Translations under genes and position numbers: made by a program | Part shown: positions 59,104 through 64,000 of the stretch, piece by piece | Layout of the letters: each line of letters begins with the position of its first letter | Position numbering within the stretch: the stretch's first letter is position 1 | The notes under the pieces: generated by a model | Seen by the model: the letters and a program-made list of their open reading frames with translations, nothing else | What the model was told of the DNA's origin: nothing | The model's database searches: none | NCBI RefSeq assembly: GCF_004341105.1 | Contig: NZ_SLZK01000003.1 | Span: forward strand, 496,001-560,000 | Direction: 5' to 3' | DNA: 64,000 bases | Origin: Rhizobium sp. BK418 | GTDB lineage: Bacteria > Pseudomonadota > Alphaproteobacteria > Rhizobiales > Rhizobiaceae

Positions 59104-59765
59104 GCTGCCATCTCCAGGAATTGGGTCACGACGGAACGCGTCGGGACGTAGCGGATGTAGAGGGGGGTGTCGATGCCAAGGGAAGCGCGCATCCTGTCCA
59201 GCACGCGCTCGGAAACTTCGAAGGCGCCGCAGCAGACTGGATACTTGCCGTAGCCATCGGCGCGGCCGAGTTCTTCAACCTCGGCACCGGCGCGCTTGTA
59301 GATGCGCTTCAAATGGGGTTCGTAATTGGAGATCATGGTGTGAATGCCGTGATCGAGGGCGCATTCGCAGAGTGCCAGAAGCAGCATCGAGAAGGCGCGA
59401 CCGGCATCGACATCGGGGAAATCGGCTGCGATCGCCTCCTCGTCGATGCACATGCGGGTGCCTTCCCAGATGCCGGGGGCGACGAGATCGGCTGCCTGCG
59501 GGAAAGTTTCCCGGAAGACGTCGTAAAGGAGGGTCGGTCCGGTCGTCGGCATCAGGCGCATACCGCCATAAAGGCGGGTACGGGTTTCGTTGCACCAGAC
59601 GAGATAGGCCGGGCAGAGCGAGTCGTAGCTGTCGCGCTCGAAGGGGCCGATTACCGGAACGTTCCAGCCAAGCTTGTCCGCGAAGACTTTCTTACGCAGG
59701 CGGAACATCTGGTCGAGTATGAAAGCGTATTTTTGATACTCATGAGCCTGAATGATAACGAACAT
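59100..59765 (-). CDS. cinI: Acyl-homoserine lactone synthase CinI
   Basis: 221 residues of a LuxI-type synthase. Conserved residues are seen in FRLRKKVFADKLGWNVP, ERDSYD, GGMRLMPTTGPTLLYDVF and WEGTRMCID. It makes N-acyl-HSL from SAM and acyl-ACP; CinI of related species makes a long-chain 3-hydroxy-C14:1 signal. The start follows GGAGGG. The order cinR-cinI-cinS on one strand matches R. leguminosarum. Confidence 0.93.
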   Translation of the reverse strand: MFVIIQAHEYQKYAFILDQMFRLRKKVFADKLGWNVPVIGPFERDSYDSLCPAYLVWCNETRTRLYGGMRLMPTTGPTLLYDVFRETFPQAADLVAPGIWEGTRMCIDEEAIAADFPDVDAGRAFSMLLLALCECALDHGIHTMISNYEPHLKRIYKRAGAEVEELGRADGYGKYPVCCGAFEVSERVLDRMRASLGIDTPLYIRYVPTRSVVTQFLEMAA

Positions 59766-59828
59766 TTTTCCCTCCAGCGTGTTGGGTTCGTGAGGGCAGA
59801 ATGGTTCAGGAAGGCGGTGTCGGAAATT

Positions 59829-59872
59829 CCCTCATATGGGCGCCTACAGATGAGCCCCCGCATATGAGGGGG
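59829..59872 (-). promoter_or_regulatory. Paired CATATG-centred palindromes upstream of cinI
   Basis: CCCTCATATGGG (59829-59840) and CCCCCGCATATGAGGGGG (59855-59872) share a CATATG core flanked by C and G runs, centred 28 bp apart, 60-110 bp before cinI. A related element lies upstream of cinR. Binding by CinR or PraR is plausible but unproven. Confidence 0.5.
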
Positions 59873-60030
59873 GGCGTTTTCTTGTCAGCTCAAGTCATTC
59901 TGTTGGCTGAACCGGGCCGTCTGATCGACCGGCCGGGCCGGCCGTAGGCCTCGGCTACGACGTGCACCGGCCGGACGAGCATCCGACTCCGCTTGCGCCC
60001 CAGAATGATTGGAGCTGTCGAGGAAGAGCT

Positions 60031-60756
60031 TTAGGGATTAATGATGCGCAGCTGCACGGCTCGCGAGGCGGCCGCGGAAATGGTGGCGCAGCCGAGCTTG
60101 AAGCGGGCGGTTTTCAGGTAATCGCGGGTTGTATGCTCGGAAATGCCGAGGATGACGGCGATGTCCTTGTAGTCCTTGCCGAGTGCCGTCCAGTGCAGGC
60201 ATTCGATTTCGCGCGGGGAAAGTGTCGGAACCGGGTCGTTCTCGCCATGCAGCTCGTAGATGGCCTTTCGATGGACGAGGTGGGCGATCTCGATCCACTC
60301 ATTGCGATAGGTCTTGACCATGGTGTTCCAATCATCGAGCGGAATACGGGCGTTGATTGAAAGCAGCGCCCGCCGTTGCGCCTTGTCGGCAATCGGGATC
60401 GAATAGCCGTTTCCGCCAATCCCGTGCTTCTGGGCGTCGACCAGCATGGCATAGGCTTCGGGCGTCGGTTCCACCTCGCTCCAGTCGAAAGGCAGCTGGC
60501 GTTCGAAGCCCTGTTTGACGATCGGATCGACCTTCACATAGCTGTTGAGCAGGTAGCGCGACACCCAGGCATCGGGATAGGTCGTGCGCACGAAGGGGGA
60601 ATCGATCTTTGCCGCAATGGTCTGTGCGAGGTGATAGGTGACGTAGTCGACGGCGTATCCCGCTTGGAAAATGCGGATGGAAGCATCGACATTTTCCGCA
60701 GCCTTGATCTGTTCGAAAACGGCTTCGAATTTTTGCGAATGGCTATTTTCCGTCAT
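60031..60756 (-). CDS. cinR: LuxR-type regulator CinR
   Basis: 241 residues from [16 protein letters not shown]. An autoinducer-binding domain comes first, then a C-terminal LuxR HTH ([20 protein letters not shown], with [18 protein letters not shown]). It senses acyl-HSL and activates cinI. The start at 60756 follows AAGGCAGGCGG-type sequence; a longer frame to 60822 exists. Confidence 0.9.
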   Translation of the reverse strand: MTENSHSQKFEAVFEQIKAAENVDASIRIFQAGYAVDYVTYHLAQTIAAKIDSPFVRTTYPDAWVSRYLLNSYVKVDPIVKQGFERQLPFDWSEVEPTPEAYAMLVDAQKHGIGGNGYSIPIADKAQRRALLSINARIPLDDWNTMVKTYRNEWIEIAHLVHRKAIYELHGENDPVPTLSPREIECLHWTALGKDYKDIAVILGISEHTTRDYLKTARFKLGCATISAAASRAVQLRIINP

Positions 60757-60815
60757 CGTGCCGCCTGCCTTAAATCGTTCAATTTTATCGCGAGTAATGT
60801 CAACAATACAAGGCA

Positions 60816-60833
60816 TCCCCACATATGCGGGGA
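60816..60833. promoter_or_regulatory. CATATG-centred palindrome upstream of cinR
   Basis: TCCCCACATATGCGGGGA, 18 bp, with TCCCC/GGGGA arms and the CATATG core shared with the two elements upstream of cinI. It lies about 60 bp before the cinR start and 50 bp before the divergent small gene at 60883. Confidence 0.5.
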
Positions 60834-60882
60834 ATGACTTTTCCAGATCCGTCTGTTAGCGCCTTTTTCGAGGAGGCTCCAG

Positions 60883-61068
60883 ATGGATAGCAAGAGAACG
60901 TTCGACATCGCCGAATGCCATCAGGCAGCCAAAGGGCTGAAATCAAGCTGGCAGGATATGGCCGGCTCCGAGGCGCTGATCCGCGCGCTCGTCGCTGAAC
61001 GCAACGGCGATACGTTGCTTGCCTTGTTCTGGACAGAGGTTCACCGGACGCTCTGCGAAGAGAAATAA
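60883..61068 (+). CDS. Small hypothetical protein
   Basis: 61 residues (MDSKRTFDIAECHQAAKGLK to RTLCEEK), apparently soluble and helical. A strong GAGGAGG site lies 8 bp before the ATG. No recognised family. It is divergent from cinR, so a quorum-linked role is possible but unproven. Confidence 0.6.
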   Translation: MDSKRTFDIAECHQAAKGLKSSWQDMAGSEALIRALVAERNGDTLLALFWTEVHRTLCEEK

Positions 61069-61775
61069 TCGCTCCTTTATCATTACATCAGTCACGAATT
61101 CCTTCTGTATAGATGGGATTGCTGAGCGCTCGGATCGGCTGCTGCGCCGGTTCGAAGCCGGCGCGCCCTTGCGCACGGGCAGGGTGAGCACCGGCTGCGG
61201 CCGCAGCTCGCGAGGGCTCGCGTCGTGAGCGAGCGTCAGCACAATGTCGGCGCCTGACGATGCCGAGGTCGATGATGCAATCCTCGGCCTTTTCATAGTC
61301 CGTCGTCACGTGGAGGCGGGTGGTACCTTCGGACATATCGAAGTGCACGTAGAAATAGGGATCGTTCACCTGGTCGGCACGTGTGACATGGACGGTGAGT
61401 TCGGTCATCGAAAAGCCCATCGGCAAGGTTCGGATACGTCGTGTAAAGCAGCAAGATGACAGGCATATCGCGAACGTATCGCATCGGCCATCCGAGCAAA
61501 ATGGCGTATGAACACGTCTTCACTTTCGGCCGTCAATTAATGAAGGTCTCATATTCCAAGCAAGACATGCGAGGGCAGGACGGACAAAATATCCAGCCTA
61601 TTCCGATATCTCTCTCAATTATGCTTGACGGATCGTTACCGCGAAGCGCAAAGGTGCTTGTGGAAACGATTACACAGCCGCAGTTGTATCATATCGGGAG
61701 GGATGGCTGGTCCTGCGTTGGGATGCACGGCGCCTTACGTGAGCCGCAGGGTGGCGGCAGGAACGGCCCAATGGA
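61069..61775. other. Intergenic region with a possible frameshifted small gene
   Basis: About 700 bp without a confident intact gene. On the minus strand an ORF starts at 61408 (MTELTVHVTRADQVNDPYFY), reading plausibly for about 50 residues, then turns Arg/Ala-rich. Another minus frame continues with a more normal composition (ADIVLTLAHDASPRELRP), so one frameshift may have split a gene. The plus strand has a weak ORF at 61456-61785 that I do not call. Confidence 0.35.
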
Positions 61776-63710
61776 ATGGAAATGACCGAAAAGCGCGTGC
61801 ATCTGGTCTTTAAGACTCATCTCGACATCGGCTTTACCGATCATGCCAAAAAAGTTCGCCGCCAATATCACGAACGCTTTATCCCGCAGGCGATCGAGAC
61901 TGGTGCGCATTTCTATGCCGAAAATTCTGAAGAGCCGAAGTTCATCTGGACGACGGGCGCCTGGCTGATCTGGGATCATCTAAATTCGCGTTCGCCTGCC
62001 GAGGTCGCAGCACTTGAGCAGGCGATCGAACGCGGGCTAATCCGCTGGCACGGCCTGCCTTTCACCACCCACACCGAACTGATGTCGCCTGACCTGTTCC
62101 GCGCCGGTCTTTCCTATTCGCAGGAGTTGGACCGCCGTTTCGGCAAAAAGACGATTGCGGCGAAGATGACCGACGTTCCTGGCCACACACTTGGCATGGT
62201 GCCGCTGCTGGCAGAGGCCGGCATCCGCTTCCTGCATCTCGGCGTCAACACTGCTTCCCCGCCGCCTGATGTACCCGATGTTTTCCGCTGGCGCGCGCCT
62301 GATGGCGCTGAAGTCGTCGTCATGTATCAGCGCTCCTATGGCGAGACCTATTTCCCCGAAGGTTTCGACGACGGGCTGAGCTTTGCGCATACGCAAGACA
62401 ATATCGGTCCGCAGAGCGTGCCGCAGACTGCGGAAGCCTATCGGGACATGCGTCGCCTCGAGCCTGGTGCAATCATCCGCGCGGCGACACTGGAAGATTA
62501 TGGCGCGCTCCTTTGGGAGCAGCGGGAACGTTTTCCGGTGCTGGAGCTGGAACTGGGCGATAGCTGGATTCATGGCAGCGCCACCGATCCCTTAAAGACG
62601 GCGAAGTTTCTGGCGCTACAGCGGCTCTATGATCGTTTTGCAGGCGAAGGGCTCAACAAGCGCCGGCTCGCCTTCGGCCGCGGGCTCGCCATGGTGGCGG
62701 AGCATACATGCGGAGTGGATATCAAATCCTATCTGCGCGATGACAAGGCTTGGGCAAGGGCCGATTTCGAAGCCGCGCGCAAAACGGATTACCGGTTCGC
62801 CTATACCGAGGCATCGTGGGACGAGCAACGGGGCTATATAGATCAGGCTGTTGCCGAACTCGATGCCGACGATCAGCGGCAAGCACAGGCCGAGCTCGTG
62901 CAGCTTTTCGCGCCGGCGCTCGTCGATCGCACGCGTCGCGAGACCCGTCTCAGTGCCGGCGGTTGGTCGATCGAGTTGAATGACGTGACGGGCGATATCA
63001 CGGCGCTTGCATCACCGCAGGGCCGTCGGATCGCCGGCCGCGCCGGCTCCTTGATTGCCTATCGTTATGAGAGCTATGACGCGGCCGACGTCAACAGGCA
63101 TTTGGACAGTTATCTCACGCATCGCCAGGAATGGTCTGTGCTGGATCACGACAAGCCGGGGCTTGGCGGTTCGGGCGCTGCGTTCTCCAATATTTTCGCG
63201 CCCGATCTCGAGAGTGCCGGCGAGGACGGGATTCTGCTTTCCATGCCCGCCGAAGCCGTCGAGCGGTTCGGCGCACCGCGCCAACTCGCCATCCAATTTT
63301 CGGCCGATGGCGATGCCTTGCAACTGCGCCTTTCGCTGCACGAGAAGCCGGCGAATCGCATGCCGGAAGCGAGTTTCCTTTCCTTTACGCCCGAGATCGC
63401 TGGGGATTGGGCCTTCAAGAAGATGGGTCTCTGGCACCAATCTGGAGATTTCGCCAGGTCCGGTGGTGCACAGCTTCAGGCCGTCACTGCGGTTCGCGGC
63501 GATTTCGGTAACGCAGGGGCGCTCGTCGTTGTGCCCCTGGACACGCCGCTGGTCGCGCCGCAGGGCTGGGATTTCATGCGCTTCTGCAAAAGCTTGCCTT
63601 CTTTTGAAGAGGGTATCCGCTTCAACCTGCACAACAATAAATGGGGAACCAACTTCCCCCTGTGGTGGGAAGGTGATTTCTCGGCCCGTTTCCGGATCAA
63701 TCTGGAATAG
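61776..63710 (+). CDS. GH38-like glycoside hydrolase family protein (DUF5054-like)
   Basis: 644 residues. The N-terminal VHLVFKTHLDIGFTDHAKK resembles the metal-binding start of alpha-mannosidase GH38 (HxHxDxG pattern). A barrel-like domain and a C-terminal all-beta domain follow. The likely role is cytosolic sugar hydrolysis or related. The start at 61776 (MEMTEKR) or at 61782. Substrate unassigned. Confidence 0.75.
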   Translation: MEMTEKRVHLVFKTHLDIGFTDHAKKVRRQYHERFIPQAIETGAHFYAENSEEPKFIWTTGAWLIWDHLNSRSPAEVAALEQAIERGLIRWHGLPFTTHTELMSPDLFRAGLSYSQELDRRFGKKTIAAKMTDVPGHTLGMVPLLAEAGIRFLHLGVNTASPPPDVPDVFRWRAPDGAEVVVMYQRSYGETYFPEGFDDGLSFAHTQDNIGPQSVPQTAEAYRDMRRLEPGAIIRAATLEDYGALLWEQRERFPVLELELGDSWIHGSATDPLKTAKFLALQRLYDRFAGEGLNKRRLAFGRGLAMVAEHTCGVDIKSYLRDDKAWARADFEAARKTDYRFAYTEASWDEQRGYIDQAVAELDADDQRQAQAELVQLFAPALVDRTRRETRLSAGGWSIELNDVTGDITALASPQGRRIAGRAGSLIAYRYESYDAADVNRHLDSYLTHRQEWSVLDHDKPGLGGSGAAFSNIFAPDLESAGEDGILLSMPAEAVERFGAPRQLAIQFSADGDALQLRLSLHEKPANRMPEASFLSFTPEIAGDWAFKKMGLWHQSGDFARSGGAQLQAVTAVRGDFGNAGALVVVPLDTPLVAPQGWDFMRFCKSLPSFEEGIRFNLHNNKWGTNFPLWWEGDFSARFRINLE

Positions 63711-63718
63711 CGGTGCGT

Positions 63719-63967
63719 TCAACCTGCTTGCGACAGCTTTTGGCGATGGTTGCCAAGCGCGGCCGGCTTGCGTGGTTTCGGCGCTTTCGGGCGAAATTTG
63801 ATGAGAACTTCATTGCCATCCGTTGAGGCACGCGTGCGTTCCAGCCTCTCGCGTTCGGCTACTGCCTGCAGCCAATGTTCGGCGTCGCGGCCATGCGGCC
63901 TGCCTTCCGCTTCCCAGATCGCATAGGCTCGCTTGCATATCCACTCATGCCGGGAGGTGTTGCTCAT
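63719..63967 (-). CDS. DUF2934 domain protein
   Basis: 82 residues: MSNTSRHEWICKRAYAIWEAEGRPHGRD matches the DUF2934 pattern, with a Lys/Pro-rich tail. A paralogue-like protein is at 58547. It is convergent with the GH38-like gene. Confidence 0.78.
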   Translation of the reverse strand: MSNTSRHEWICKRAYAIWEAEGRPHGRDAEHWLQAVAERERLERTRASTDGNEVLIKFRPKAPKPRKPAALGNHRQKLSQAG

Positions 63968-64000
63968 TGTTCCGTCCTTCTTGCGCCGATCTTCTTCCCC

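Noticed and set aside
61456..61785. A 109-codon plus-strand ORF before the GH38-like gene
   Set aside because: No recognisable family, no clear ribosome site, and its end overlaps the start of the hydrolase gene.

Overview
The window is chromosomal DNA from a Rhizobium-type alphaproteobacterium (order Rhizobiales). The evidence is the gene order lrp/trxB/lsrB next to an LPS-core glycosyltransferase, greA and carB, which I recall from Sinorhizobium and Rhizobium chromosomes. It is supported by a long alphaproteobacterial carB, a tandem AbcR-type sRNA pair, a dnaG-rpoD neighbourhood and a cinR-cinI-cinS quorum-sensing locus. Base composition is high-GC and even. I see no IS element, prophage, CRISPR array or rRNA operon.

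Region by region. 0-5.7 kb: LysR/NmrA-like divergent pair, an APH(6)-type kinase, and an ArsR-MFS-old yellow enzyme operon with its operator. 5.7-8.8 kb: two tandem minus-strand sRNAs (AbcR family) with matching promoters and LysR-type boxes, then lsrB/vtlR, trxB and divergent lrp. 8.8-11.2 kb: greA and two glycosyltransferases (one lpcC/lpsB-like). 11.4-14.1 kb: a radical SAM + UdgX uracil-DNA module. 14.2-17.7 kb: carB. 17.9-26.7 kb: accessory metabolism and transport (Zn-alcohol dehydrogenase, LytTR regulator, neutral metallopeptidase, aldo-keto reductase/LysR, Tet-like MFS, MATE). 26.8-34.2 kb: carA, YqeY, an sRNA candidate, dnaG, recQ. 34.2-38.8 kb: a frameshifted cupin gene, a methyltransferase, kbl-tdh, GFA and YkuD proteins. 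39.2-41.3 kb: rpoD with its terminator. 41.5-53.4 kb: small conserved proteins, a DUF930 pair, an APH(3')-type kinase, AraC regulators, transporters, PhyH dioxygenase, YjbQ and a pair of small secreted proteins. 53.4-58.5 kb: SIMPL protein, a glycosyltransferase 25/O-antigen ligase pair, tRNA-Ile2 and a response regulator. 58.5-64 kb: DUF2934 proteins, cinS-cinI-cinR, a small protein and a GH38-like hydrolase.

Themes. Housekeeping genes for pyrimidine/arginine synthesis (carA, carB), replication and repair (dnaG, recQ, UdgX), transcription (rpoD, greA) and redox (trxB) alternate with accessory cassettes, many arranged as a regulator next to a transporter or oxidoreductase. Signals most worth a second look are the duplicated sRNA promoters with a fixed -54 palindrome, the CATATG-centred palindromes at the cin locus, a tRNA 3'-end look-alike in frame inside dnaG, and the radical SAM-UdgX pair.
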